Source of the DNA: Bilamarchaeum sp040758595
GTDB lineage: Archaea > Micrarchaeota > Micrarchaeia > Anstonellales > Bilamarchaeaceae
Direction of reading: 5' to 3'
Assembly (NCBI GenBank): GCA_040758595.1
Contig: JBFLVJ010000013.1
Span: 1-49,693 of the forward strand
Length of the DNA: 49,693 nucleotides
Positions 17,365 through 24,688 of the stretch are shown here, in pieces. The notes beneath the pieces are model-generated. The model made no database searches. It saw only the letters and a list, made by a program, of their open reading frames with translations, and was not told where the DNA came from. Position numbers and translations under genes: made by a program. Each line of letters starts with the position of its first letter. Positions within the stretch are counted from its first letter, which is position 1.

Positions 17365-17880
17365 CTATCCCTTCCCTGTCCGTCCGGATTCTTCCGGCTC
17401 AGGTATATCGAAAAGCCTCAGATACTTGTCAAGGACCTCCAGGAATATCTGCTCGAACATCGGGCAGCCCGAGACGTAATCGTCTACATTGACCACCTGA
17501 TCCACCTTCAGCACCTTCTCGTAGAGCTTCCATCTCTTGAGGAACGGCCTGATGCTCTCCTTCTGCTTGGGGAGGAAGTCGTTTCGCTGGGCGGAGGGAT
17601 AGCCGGTGCATGCGCAGGATCCCACCGCGACGACGTACCTGGACCTCTTCCGGACATCTAGCAGCCTCTCCTTCTCATGGTCGTTGGATATCGCACCCTC
17701 CACGAAAGCGACGTCCAGCTCGTCAAGGACGTTCTTGGATTTGAGCATCTTGCAGTACCTGAAGTCCAGCTGCTCGATCCACTTGAAGTAGTACCTGTTC
17801 AGCATCTCCACGAACACGATGGCGTTGTCCTCGCAGCATGTGAACGTGAACCAGCCGACTCTCAGCTTCTTCATGGCCAT
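17365..17880 (-). CDS. NiFe hydrogenase small subunit, short form
   Basis: 171 residues. Carries the proximal 4Fe-4S cluster cysteines in FTCCEDN (C15/C16), VGSCACTGYP (C89, C91) and SGCP (C139). It has no signal peptide and no C-terminal domain for medial and distal clusters, so it is shorter than typical small subunits (about 250 or more). Electrons must leave through a partner protein not encoded beside it. A TATA-like ATAAAAG (minus strand, about 17905-17911) is centred about 27 bases before the ATG. The upstream region is shared with the divergent EamA gene. Confidence 0.92.
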   Translation of the reverse strand: MAMKKLRVGWFTFTCCEDNAIVFVEMLNRYYFKWIEQLDFRYCKMLKSKNVLDELDVAFVEGAISNDHEKERLLDVRKRSRYVVAVGSCACTGYPSAQRNDFLPKQKESIRPFLKRWKLYEKVLKVDQVVNVDDYVSGCPMFEQIFLEVLDKYLRLFDIPEPEESGRTGKG

Positions 17881-17923
17881 AGTTCTGCATCAGCTTTAAT
17901 ATTCTTTTATGCGAACAGCTAGC

Positions 17924-18844
17924 ATGCAAAGCACCCAGAGCAAAGGCATCCTTCTGGCGTTCCTGGCAGCTCTCGTGAGCGGAATCTCGGTGTTCGTGAA
18001 CGGCGCCGCCGTGAAGCTCGCGGATCCGTTCGTCTACACCGCGTTGAAGAACTTCGGCGCGCTCCTCTTCATAGGCGCCATCGCCCTCCTCATCACCGGA
18101 GTGCGCCATTTCCAGGGGCTCTCCAGAAGGCAGTGGCTCCATCTGGCCGCGATCGGCGTCATCGGCGGGTCGGTGCCGTTCCTCATGTTCTTCTGGGGCC
18201 TGAAACTTGGCGGCGCGGCCGTGAGCTCCTTCATATTCCGCTCGCTCTTCATATTCGCAGGTCTGTTCGGCTACCTCCTGCTGAAGGAGATGCCCGAGCC
18301 CAAGGATGCCGCGGCCGGGGTGATAATGCTCGCAGGCAATGCGCTCCTCGTATCTGGCGAGCTCTCGTTCGGTTTGGGACAGCTTATGGTCCTTGGAGCC
18401 ACCGCGCTCTGGGCTCTCGAGTACACGATATCCAGGAAGGTGATGGCTGATGTCCATCCGCAGGCCGTGATGGCTTCGCGCATGCTCTTCGGCTCCATCA
18501 TCCTCATAGGCTTCCTGGGAGCCACCGGAGCCTCCCTTGCGCTCGACCAGCTCTCGCTCGAGATGCTGCTCTGGCTCGGGGTTAGCGTCGCCATGCTCAC
18601 CGGATTCATGCATGCCTGGTACCACTCGCTCCGCCACATCCCTGTGCTGAAGGCGACGGCGATACTGGCGCTCGGCGGGATAGTGACCGCTTCCCTCGGA
18701 GCCGCTTTCGGAGGAGCGCTCCCATCGCTCACAGAGGCGTTCGGCCTGCTGCTCCTGCTGGTCGGGGCGGGCGTCATGGTCGGCTCGGCCCAGCTCATCC
18801 AGGCACTCCGTCACCTCAAGGAGCCCTCTCCTTTGATACGATGA
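17924..18844 (+). CDS. EamA/DMT-superfamily membrane transporter
   Basis: 306 residues with about ten membrane helices in two homologous halves, typical of drug/metabolite exporters. The ATG at 17924 was chosen because TTTAATATTC is centred 26 bases upstream. An in-frame ATG at 17909 would lie inside the promoter. The substrate cannot be read from sequence. The stop overlaps the start of the next gene (ATGA, 18841-18844). Confidence 0.85.
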   Translation: MQSTQSKGILLAFLAALVSGISVFVNGAAVKLADPFVYTALKNFGALLFIGAIALLITGVRHFQGLSRRQWLHLAAIGVIGGSVPFLMFFWGLKLGGAAVSSFIFRSLFIFAGLFGYLLLKEMPEPKDAAAGVIMLAGNALLVSGELSFGLGQLMVLGATALWALEYTISRKVMADVHPQAVMASRMLFGSIILIGFLGATGASLALDQLSLEMLLWLGVSVAMLTGFMHAWYHSLRHIPVLKATAILALGGIVTASLGAAFGGALPSLTEAFGLLLLLVGAGVMVGSAQLIQALRHLKEPSPLIR

Positions 18845-19599
18845 AAGGCATCGGGCTGGCGGCACGCTATTCTTTCCCTCCGAACAGCAGGAACTACTGC
18901 GGGACAGAGAGCTTCAAGACGGCCCTCAAATCCTCGCTCGCGGCGGAAAGCCGGGGCTCAAGGCTCGAGAGGGAGCTCAGGTGCTTCCATCCGCACTATG
19001 CCTATCTCAAGCTCATAGCGTCCGAGAACGGCATGGAGCCGTTCGAGATGGAGGTCGTGCGGGCTTTCTGGACCGGCAACAGCCTTCTGGAGAACGTCTC
19101 CCTGGATGCGATGGAGCGGTTCATCGAGCATGACCTCTTGCCGGCGGACCCGAAGCGGGCGAAGGTCCTGGCCAAAGGCCTCCCAGACGGCCTGCTCCCC
19201 CACCACAGCTTCAATCCGCTCTATGTCAATTTCGTCACCCGGAAGGTGGACCCGTCCATGGCGAACCTCGATGCATGCTGCGTCACCTGGGCCGAGGTGC
19301 TCTCGGTCACCGGAAGGTTCGCCGATGTCCTCCGCTTCTCTGTGGCCTGGGAGGGGCGCCTCCTGATGCGCCCCAGGCTGGAGGCCATCGAACTGGAACG
19401 GAAAGGGGTCCGGTCCCTGGGGGATGTGAAATCCGGGGACTGGGTCTCGGTGCATTGGGGCATGGCGATCGAGAAGCTCGGGCCCAAGGATCGCTCCCTG
19501 CTCGAGCGCTACACCAGGATAAACATGGCCGCCCTCAACATCGCAGGCTGGAAGCCGCCGCACAGCGATGCCGGCTCCATCGAACGCTGGCGGCATTGA
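18841..19599 (+). CDS. Unknown protein coupled to EamA transporter, next to hydrogenase
   Basis: 252 residues, no membrane segments. Begins MKGIGLAARYSFPPNSRNYC. CFHPHYAYLKLIA, LPHHSFNPLYVNF and SVHWGMAIEKL are conserved-looking blocks rich in aromatic and His residues. From memory it resembles an uncharacterised family seen near hydrogenase genes (possibly DUF6390); this was not verified. The start codon overlaps the transporter's stop, so the two are co-translated. The stop codon directly touches the stop of the convergent CcdA-like gene with no gap. Confidence 0.65.
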   Translation: MKGIGLAARYSFPPNSRNYCGTESFKTALKSSLAAESRGSRLERELRCFHPHYAYLKLIASENGMEPFEMEVVRAFWTGNSLLENVSLDAMERFIEHDLLPADPKRAKVLAKGLPDGLLPHHSFNPLYVNFVTRKVDPSMANLDACCVTWAEVLSVTGRFADVLRFSVAWEGRLLMRPRLEAIELERKGVRSLGDVKSGDWVSVHWGMAIEKLGPKDRSLLERYTRINMAALNIAGWKPPHSDAGSIERWRH

Positions 19600-20688
19600 C
19601 TATGCTATGCCGAGCATCTGGTTCAGGAGGAGCAGGAACAGGATGAAGAAGAGGAGGCCTGCTATCAGATGCAGGTTCCTTATGTGGGTCTCCCTGAATT
19701 CGCTTACCTCATCCACCGTCGCCTTGCCCATATATATCATCACCGCGATGACGGCCATGGGGAGCACGAACACCAGGTTATAGATGAACAGGTAGAGCAG
19801 GCCATTGAGCGTCACCGACTTGGCAAGCATGCTGAGCACCATCAGGTAGGGCCCCGAGGAGCAGGGGAGCAGGAAGAGCGAGCATAAGAGGGCCGCGAAT
19901 GCGACGCCTGGAAGGGAAGTCGCATTGGCCATGACCTTCCTCAGGTGGGGCCTCAGGAACATGGGTATCTCTATTGATGCGAATCCTGGCTTGTACCTGA
20001 AATACGCTTTTATCTCCATCACCGCGAGAACCAGGGCCGCTATTGTGACCAGCGCGAAGAACGCATTGGTCAGTTCGGAGTTGGTTATCGTCTGGAGCAG
20101 GCCGAGCCCCATGAGATAATAAGAGATGAATATCACTCCTATGAACGTGGACGCGGCCAGCAGCACCTTCTTTTTCCCGTCTTTGGTCAGTATGACTCCC
20201 AGCAGCATCGCCATGACCGCTATGGTGCAGGGGTTTATGGAATCGGCAACTGCGGCTCCGACCAGCACCCAGATGGTGAGCGTCGCAGTAGGATCGAGCT
20301 CCTCTATCTGGCTGAACGAGCTTTCTGTGTATATGCCTGATAGCGAATCGTTGGCCAGGTGGGCATCGAAAATCTTCTTGAAGCGCTCCGCGCTCACTTC
20401 GCCGATTATCAGCGAGCGGTTCTCGAGGAGCAGGGTCGGGACCCCGCTCTTGCCAGGGTCGAGGCCGAAGCGGCTATAGACCTCGAACATCTCCTGCCTG
20501 TTCGCGGCGTCGTAGTAGACCTCTTTCTTCTCCACCCGGAGGTCGTATGTCTCGTTGAGTTCTGACAGGGTCGCATCCACCCTCGCGCAGTGCGGGCAGC
20601 CGGTGCCGTAATAATCTACGATGCTGAGGGCGGAGAACGATACCGCGCTCAATACAATCAAAGAAAGCAGGAATATCGCCGGTTTCAT
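19600..20688 (-). CDS. Thioredoxin-like domain fused to CcdA/DsbD-type membrane electron carrier
   Basis: 362 residues. An N-terminal signal or anchor segment, then a thioredoxin-fold domain outside the membrane with YYGTGCPHCARVD (C-P-H-C, about 31-34) and cis-Pro GVPTLLL. From about residue 135, six or so membrane helices follow with the CcdA cysteines in SINPCTIAVMAML and LLPCSSGPYL. The arrangement carries reducing power from cytoplasmic thioredoxin to the outside. It may serve the DsbA-like protein at 13063 and the Cys-rich surface protein at 29424. GAAGTGAGACT precedes the ATG. Confidence 0.88.
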   Translation of the reverse strand: MKPAIFLLSLIVLSAVSFSALSIVDYYGTGCPHCARVDATLSELNETYDLRVEKKEVYYDAANRQEMFEVYSRFGLDPGKSGVPTLLLENRSLIIGEVSAERFKKIFDAHLANDSLSGIYTESSFSQIEELDPTATLTIWVLVGAAVADSINPCTIAVMAMLLGVILTKDGKKKVLLAASTFIGVIFISYYLMGLGLLQTITNSELTNAFFALVTIAALVLAVMEIKAYFRYKPGFASIEIPMFLRPHLRKVMANATSLPGVAFAALLCSLFLLPCSSGPYLMVLSMLAKSVTLNGLLYLFIYNLVFVLPMAVIAVMIYMGKATVDEVSEFRETHIRNLHLIAGLLFFILFLLLLNQMLGIA

Positions 20689-20762
20689 AGTCTCACTTCA
20701 GTCTGGAGATATCCCCTCCCCTGATTTAAACATTGCGATGCAACCTCCTTGAAAGTGATATA

Positions 20763-21053
20763 ATGGGAGAACACTGCAAAGGCAAAGGCGAGAGCGGGGA
20801 ATGCTGCGGCGGATGCCACCACCATGAAGAAGTGGATGTCTCGTCGCTTGGACCGGAGGCTATGGAGCTCGCCAAGAAATTCGAGAAGGTGAACGACGGC
20901 CTCGTCTCGGCCCTCCAGGCCCGCCAGGAGATCCTGCACATGCTTCACGAGAAGGCGGCAGAATCCCCTGAGATGAAAGAGAAGATGGATAAGGTGATAC
21001 ATTCCAGGCACCCTGTCCTGCTCCAGTTCGTCTTCGGTTCTGGTCCTGAATGA
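20763..21053 (+). CDS. Small Cys/His-rich metal-binding protein (putative)
   Basis: 96 residues. The N-terminus is a metal-binding patch, CKGKGESGECCGGCHHHEE (residues 5-23), followed by a helical region (about 30-85). I do not recognise the family. The Cys/His cluster and the nickel-related neighbourhood suggest metal storage or delivery. The ATG at 20763 was preferred over 20733 because AAGTGAT precedes it. The 3' end (FGSGPE) lies about 100 bases before a heptad element. Confidence 0.6.
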   Translation: MGEHCKGKGESGECCGGCHHHEEVDVSSLGPEAMELAKKFEKVNDGLVSALQARQEILHMLHEKAAESPEMKEKMDKVIHSRHPVLLQFVFGSGPE

Positions 21054-21151
21054 ATCTGAGATGATGACAAGAGGGGAGGCGGAGAACGGCAAAGCCGCTC
21101 CGCGCTCCCAAAGAAGAATTCGCCGGAGCAGCAGATCGCGTTTCCGGCATC

Positions 21152-21223
21152 CAGTTTCCGGTTCCTAGTCCGGGATAGGTTCAAGACCCTAGACACAGGA
21201 CCCTGGACACGAGACCCTAAACC
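21152..21223. repeat. Heptad-repeat element, copy 5
   Basis: The left arm CAGTTTCCGGTTCC is in the reverse orientation. The right tract alternates CCC and CAC units (CCCTAGA, CACAGGA, CCCTGGA, CACGAGA, CCCTAAA), giving a 14-base super-period. It is intergenic, between the Cys/His protein and the small gene at 21278. Confidence 0.8.
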
Positions 21224-21277
21224 GCGCTTCCAACTGCCCCGGCGTTTTCCCATCCAGGAAAAAGGCACCTAAGTCTC

Positions 21278-21433
21278 TCAACACCCCCTTATGTTTTTCC
21301 TATCAACCGCCATCGCGACCTCGTTCGCGAAGCAGATGAGCATGTCGAAAAGCTCCCTATCGCTGCCTTCCAGGGCCTGCCTGTACTCCAGCAGCGAATC
21401 GACTTTGTCCTGTATCTCTTCCATCCTTTCCAT
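21278..21433 (-). CDS. Very small helical protein, unknown
   Basis: 51 residues (MERMEEIQDK...), predicted all helical. Acidic, with one Cys near the middle and one at the C-terminus. The ATG at 21433 was chosen because GGGGTGAC (21437-21444) is a good ribosome-binding site. A longer frame to 21481 has none. No family recognised. Confidence 0.45.
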   Translation of the reverse strand: MERMEEIQDKVDSLLEYRQALEGSDRELFDMLICFANEVAMAVDRKNIRGC

Positions 21434-21486
21434 TCCAGTCACCCCACACTTGTGAACATGATGAGGCCATGCGGCCCCCACCCATG

Positions 21487-21632
21487 ACGTCCGGGGAAAC
21501 GTCCCCGACTTGACAGAGATTGTCGCTCAAGGGTTCTTTATAAAGAAAAACCGGCACAGGTCATTTCCGCGGAAAAGGCACGGCCTTTTCCGGGGCAACG
21601 CGAACGGATCGCCGTTCGCTCCTGCCGCGGAA
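21487..21632. repeat. Palindrome island upstream of the BofA-like gene
   Basis: Contains GGGG-aaacgt-CCCC (21493-21506), the palindrome TTCTTTATAAAGAA, and a three-way structure at 21565-21632. In that structure the outer stem TTCCGCGG/CCGCGGAA encloses GGAAAAGGC-acg-GCCTTTTCC and GCGAACGG-atcg-CCGTTCGC. No coding frame is supported. The second inner stem contains the GAACGG-N4-CCGTTC core seen twice elsewhere. Confidence 0.7.
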
Positions 21633-21693
21633 GTCCCTCGCGTCTCATCCCGAAAACCGGCAGAAATATAACGTTCATTCCCCTCTACCATGC

Positions 21694-21945
21694 ATGGCAA
21701 TCTACATCGAGCTCGGCGCCCTCATCCTCGCCGCGTTTATTCTGTATGTGGTCTATAGGTTCCTCAACAACCCCCTGCTGCTGATAGCCAACTCGATCCT
21801 CGGTTTCGTGGCCCTCGTGCTGCTCAACGCGGTATTCGGATTGGGCATCGCCATAAACTTCTGGTCGCTGGTGGTGATCGCGCTCGGCGGCGTCGGGGGG
21901 CTCGTCATCGTGGTCGTCCTGCACCTTCTCGGGCTGGGCTTCTAG
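21694..21945 (+). CDS. BofA-like small membrane protein
   Basis: 83 residues, two to three membrane helices. The segment LLIANSILGFVALVLLNAVFGLGIAINFWSL-type pattern (residues 29-60) and the closing HLLGLGF match the pro-sigmaK processing inhibitor (BofA) family, which also occurs in archaea without sporulation; its role there is unknown. It appears leaderless, with AAATATAACG centred 26 bases before the ATG. In bacteria BofA holds a membrane protease inactive. Confidence 0.8.
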   Translation: MAIYIELGALILAAFILYVVYRFLNNPLLLIANSILGFVALVLLNAVFGLGIAINFWSLVVIALGGVGGLVIVVVLHLLGLGF

Positions 21946-21990
21946 CAAACCTTTATATCGGATTCCGAGAGAATGGTACAGGTGGCACTT

Positions 21991-22152
21991 ATGACAGAAA
22001 TGAAGAAATGCCTAGTCTGCGGGACGACCGAATCGAAGAAATGGATCGAGAGGCAGAACATAGCCGGCCAGAAGGCCTACTTCTGCTCTCCCCAGCACTA
22101 CGCCGACTACAAGAAGAAGGCGGCAGAGAGCGGCGTCTGCGAGTTCTGCTAA
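21991..22152 (+). CDS. 53-residue zinc-finger protein
   Basis: Begins MTEMKKCLVCGTTESKKW and ends GVCEFC. CLVC, FCSPQHY and C-x2-C at the end suggest two zinc sites or one TRASH/YHS-like knuckle. TTTATATCG lies about 36 bases upstream, and AGGTGG (21980-21985) is the ribosome-binding site. An ATG at 21973 is in frame but too close to the TATA box. The last bases overlap the convergent ZIP gene by 4. Possibly a metal sensor or trafficking protein given its neighbour. Confidence 0.75.
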   Translation: MTEMKKCLVCGTTESKKWIERQNIAGQKAYFCSPQHYADYKKKAAESGVCEFC

Positions 22153-22895
22153 TGGCCGTGGCCGGTGGACAGCACCCACATCATCAGCACTCCGGCCAGT
22201 ACCGCTATGAACTGCAATATCGCTTTGGTGCCTTTTCTCTCCTTGTGCAGCTCCGGCAGGAGGTCGGTGCTGGCTATGTACACGAACCCACCCGCGGCGA
22301 ATGCCAGACCGAATAGTTCGAGTCCCTCCACGAGCTCGGACAGGTAGAAGAACGATATAGCGCCTAAGACGGCGGTCAGGCCGCTGAGCAGGTTGGTGGC
22401 GAGCGCCTTGGCCCTGGAGAACCCAGCGTATATCAAGAGCGTGAAATCGCTGACCTCCTGTGGAATCTCGTGTAGCATAATGGCTATCGTGGCGGTGATC
22501 CCTATCTCGGGCGAGGTAAGGAAAGCTGCCGATATCGCTATTCCGTCGAAGAAATTGTGCACTCCGTCTCCAAGCAGCACCAGGTATGCGAGCGGCTTCT
22601 CATGTGTCGTGTGATCGTGGTGCTCGTGATGCCAGTGCAGGAGATGCTCCAGCAAATAGAACAGCAGCATGCTGGCCACCACCCATGGAAGAATATCGTG
22701 TGGCTCCATGCCCTCGACCATCTCCGGGATGAGGTGCAGGAAGGCTGCACCCAGAAGGGAACCGGTGGCGAACGCCAATATCACGAATGTTGTCGCCTCC
22801 ATCGTCTTTTTCTTCAGGGAAAGCAGGAACACGCCTACGAGCGAAATCAGGCTCACCAGAACCGTAGCTGCGATTATCTCCACAATCATAAACAT
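22149..22895 (-). CDS. ZIP-family divalent metal transporter
   Basis: 248 residues, about eight membrane helices. The His-rich loop between helices 3 and 4 (HWHHEHHDHTTHEK, about 102-115) and the family motifs LGDGVHNFFDGIAI (about 124) and IMLHEIPQEVSDF (about 158) carry the metal-binding His residues. ZIP proteins move zinc, iron or similar ions into the cytoplasm. Start codons at 22895 or 22889 are both possible. ATTTATTAAC centred near 22917 fits leaderless transcription from 22889. The promoter is shared with the divergent nickel-regulator operon. Confidence 0.9.
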   Translation of the reverse strand: MFMIVEIIAATVLVSLISLVGVFLLSLKKKTMEATTFVILAFATGSLLGAAFLHLIPEMVEGMEPHDILPWVVASMLLFYLLEHLLHWHHEHHDHTTHEKPLAYLVLLGDGVHNFFDGIAISAAFLTSPEIGITATIAIMLHEIPQEVSDFTLLIYAGFSRAKALATNLLSGLTAVLGAISFFYLSELVEGLELFGLAFAAGGFVYIASTDLLPELHKERKGTKAILQFIAVLAGVLMMWVLSTGHGH

Positions 22896-22928
22896 ATCTC
22901 ATAAATGGGCAAGTTAATAAATATTTCC

Positions 22929-22942
22929 TTAATAATTATTAA
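22929..22942. promoter_or_regulatory. Perfect palindrome TTAATAATTATTAA, probable operator
   Basis: A 14-base perfect palindrome ends 2 bases before the start of the small membrane protein gene that precedes nikR. It would overlap the transcription start if TTAATAAAT (centred about 22917) is the TATA box. Autoregulation by NikR is the simplest reading; the half-site differs from the bacterial GTATGA operator. Confidence 0.55.
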
Positions 22943-22944
22943 CC

Positions 22945-23121
22945 ATGCGGGAAACGCTGGAGAAACTTAATAAGAAATACCTGGAACCTGAGGGCAACAC
23001 CAGTCTGGCAATGGGCGCCATATTCGGAGTGAGCGGTCTTGTCTGTTTTTGCCCGACCTGCGTCATCGGAACTGCAGTGTTCTTGATTGACGGAGTTAGG
23101 AGGAAGCTGGGAGTGATCTGA
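22945..23121 (+). CDS. 58-residue membrane protein with CFCPTC motif
   Basis: MRETLEKLNKKYLEPEGN, then one hydrophobic helix with VCFCPTCVIGTAVF (about 33-46) and a basic end. The closely spaced cysteines within or beside the membrane recall small mercuric- or copper-related membrane proteins, but no family is certain. The stop shares a base with the nikR start (TGATG), so the two are co-translated. That points to a metal-related role under NikR control. Confidence 0.75.
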   Translation: MRETLEKLNKKYLEPEGNTSLAMGAIFGVSGLVCFCPTCVIGTAVFLIDGVRRKLGVI

Positions 23122-23501
23122 TGGGCATAATCTCTATCTCCCTTGACGACAAGACCCTCAAGGATCTCAACGAGACCCAAAAACTCCTGGGCTTCAAGAG
23201 CCGCTCCAAGCTGCTTCGGGGAGCTATCGACTCCCTCACCAACGAGTACCGAAAGATGGAGGCGATGAAAGGGCATACCGATGGGGTACTCGTAATAACC
23301 TACAAGGAGCAGGAGAAGCACAGGATATCCGATCTCCGCCACGGATACACCGACTGCATCAAGACCGTCATCCATCAGCATCACGTGGGTGTCTGCCTGG
23401 AAGTGCTAATCACATGCGCTGATGCCGGGCGCGTCCGCGAGCTCTTCCGGGAGCTGAAAAAGGACCGGGCCGTGCTCTCGGTGAGCTGCTCTGTCATCTG
23501 A
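23121..23501 (+). CDS. nikR: NikR-type nickel-responsive regulator
   Basis: 126 residues. The N-terminal ribbon-helix-helix (MGIISISLDDKTLKDL...GFKSRSKLLRGAI, 1-45) binds DNA. The C-terminal ACT-like domain has candidate nickel ligands H74, H85, H87 and C92 (in HQHHVGVCLEVL). Length and order match NikR. It likely controls nickel uptake (cbiM) and perhaps hydrogenase genes. It is translated with the preceding small membrane protein. Confidence 0.88.
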   Translation: MGIISISLDDKTLKDLNETQKLLGFKSRSKLLRGAIDSLTNEYRKMEAMKGHTDGVLVITYKEQEKHRISDLRHGYTDCIKTVIHQHHVGVCLEVLITCADAGRVRELFRELKKDRAVLSVSCSVI

Positions 23502-23511
23502 GGAAGAAAAT

Positions 23512-23620
23512 GTGTTGCACCACTCTGGAGTCAAAGCCCCGTCTACCGACGGAGGGCTCTGAGAGAGCCCGAACGTCCGCACCGGAAAGACACGATGGTG
23601 TTTTGTCAGTTGCGCAACAC
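23512..23620. ncRNA. Possible structured RNA (or its complement)
   Basis: Closed by a 7-base-pair stem GTGTTGC (23512-23518) / GCAACAC (23614-23620). Inside are the hairpins CCGTC-tacc-GACGG (23539-23552) and GGGCTCT-gag-AGAGCCC (23554-23570), and CACC...GGTG further on. There is no reading frame. The strand is unclear: on the minus strand the end is followed by TTTTC. It does not fit tRNA, 5S, SRP or RNase P RNA as I know them. It lies just upstream of the L7Ae gene, whose product binds kink-turn RNAs. Confidence 0.45.
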
Positions 23621-23704
23621 GGTCTCTGAGGAACCCTTTTAAACACCCCCATCCATCATATTCCTAGTCGATTTTTAACCGATGACAGAAATCGAGGTGT
23701 GACA

Positions 23705-24070
23705 ATGGGATACGTAGATGTAGAGATACCGGCAGATTTGGTACCGCAGATAGTCGAGATGCTTTCCGTCGCCAAGGACGGCGGCAAGGTGAAGAAGGGC
23801 GTCAATGAGACCACCAAGGCGATAGAGCGCAAGTCCGCGCAGTTCGTCGTAGTGGCCGGCGATGTCACCCCAGAAGAGGTCGTGGTTCACATCCCGATGC
23901 TCTGCAAGGAGAACGGGATACCCTACGCGTTCCTGCCCACCAAGAAGGATCTGGGCATGGCGGTCGGCATCCAGGTCGGCACGTCCGCGGTCGCGGTCGA
24001 GAACGCGGGCGGTGCGGCCGAGAAGCTCCAGGACATAATCAAGAAGCTGCCCAAGCCAGAGAAGAAGTGA
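23705..24070 (+). CDS. rpl7ae: Ribosomal protein L7Ae / kink-turn RNA-binding protein
   Basis: 121 residues. The RNA-binding core contains KKGVNETTKAIERKSAQFVVVAGDV (about 32-56) and the typical loop CKENGIPYAFLPTKKDLG. The protein is a ribosomal component and also part of C/D and H/ACA guide RNPs and RNase P. GGTGTGAC (23696-23703) precedes the ATG. It is first gene of a tight operon with eS28, eL24 and ndk, a conserved archaeal order. CGATTTTTAACC (about 23668) or CCTTTTAAAC (about 23635) may be the promoter. Confidence 0.95.
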   Translation: MGYVDVEIPADLVPQIVEMLSVAKDGGKVKKGVNETTKAIERKSAQFVVVAGDVTPEEVVVHIPMLCKENGIPYAFLPTKKDLGMAVGIQVGTSAVAVENAGGAAEKLQDIIKKLPKPEKK

Positions 24071-24074
24071 TGAT

Positions 24075-24281
24075 ATGGCCGAAGGTTACCCAGCCGAGAT
24101 AGTGGAGATCCGCGCCAAGACCGGCGTATACGGCGAGATATACCAAGTCCTCTGCAAGGTCCTGGAAGGGCCGGACGCGGGCAGGGTCATCCTCAGGAAC
24201 GTCAAGGGGCCTGTCAAGAAGGGCATGGTCATAGTCCTTCTCGAGACCGACAGGGAAGCCAAGGAGATAAAGGCAAGGTGA
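24075..24281 (+). CDS. rps28e: 30S ribosomal protein eS28
   Basis: 68 residues, usual length. YPAEIVEIRAKTGVYGEIYQV and the end LETDREAKEIKAR are characteristic. It starts 4 bases after the L7Ae stop and ends 4 bases before eL24, in the standard archaeal operon. Confidence 0.95.
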   Translation: MAEGYPAEIVEIRAKTGVYGEIYQVLCKVLEGPDAGRVILRNVKGPVKKGMVIVLLETDREAKEIKAR

Positions 24282-24285
24282 AGAC

Positions 24286-24684
24286 ATGGCGAACTGTTCA
24301 TTCTGTGAAGAGCCGATACAGAAAGGCACCGGTCTCGTCTATGCGAAAAAGGACGGGACCATCCTGAACTTCTGCTCCAGCAAATGCAAGAAGAACAGCC
24401 TCACCCTGAGGAGGGAAGGCCGCAGGCAGAAGTGGACCGAAGCCGCCAGGAAGTTCCAGGCGAGACAAGCGTCCAAGAAGGAGCAGGCAGCCAAGGAGGC
24501 CAAGGTGACGAAGAGGGCGGAGGAGCAGGTCGAGAAGAAGGAGCGCGCAGGCGCCAAGCTCGCGGTGCCTCCAGGCCTCGAGGCCAAGAAGGCCGAGGAA
24601 GCGAAACCCGAAACCCAGAGACCCGCGGCCAAGGGCCCTGAACCGAAGAAGGAAGCGCCCAAGAAGGCCGAAGAGAAGAAGTGA
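24286..24684 (+). CDS. rpl24e: 50S ribosomal protein eL24 with long charged C-terminal extension
   Basis: 132 residues. The first 60 or so are the eL24 domain with zinc-binding CSFC (4-7) and CSSKCKK (about 31-37). The rest, double the usual length, is a Lys/Glu/Ala tail. Within the tail, DNA 24601-24626 is a heptad tract (CGAAACC, CGAAACC, CAGAGAC) coding AKPETQRPA. Either chance or capture of the element may explain it. It stays in frame and the operon continues into ndk. Confidence 0.92.
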   Translation: MANCSFCEEPIQKGTGLVYAKKDGTILNFCSSKCKKNSLTLRREGRRQKWTEAARKFQARQASKKEQAAKEAKVTKRAEEQVEKKERAGAKLAVPPGLEAKKAEEAKPETQRPAAKGPEPKKEAPKKAEEKK

Positions 24685-24688
24685 TGTG

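Noticed and set aside
21182..21223. Heptad tract as telomere repeat (CCCTAAA unit)
   Set aside because: Only one unit matches, tracts are internal and degenerate, and archaeal chromosomes are circular.
23512..23620. tRNA on either strand
   Set aside because: The 7-pair closing stem and A-then-T-run resemble one, but there is no D-loop GG, anticodon arm or T loop.
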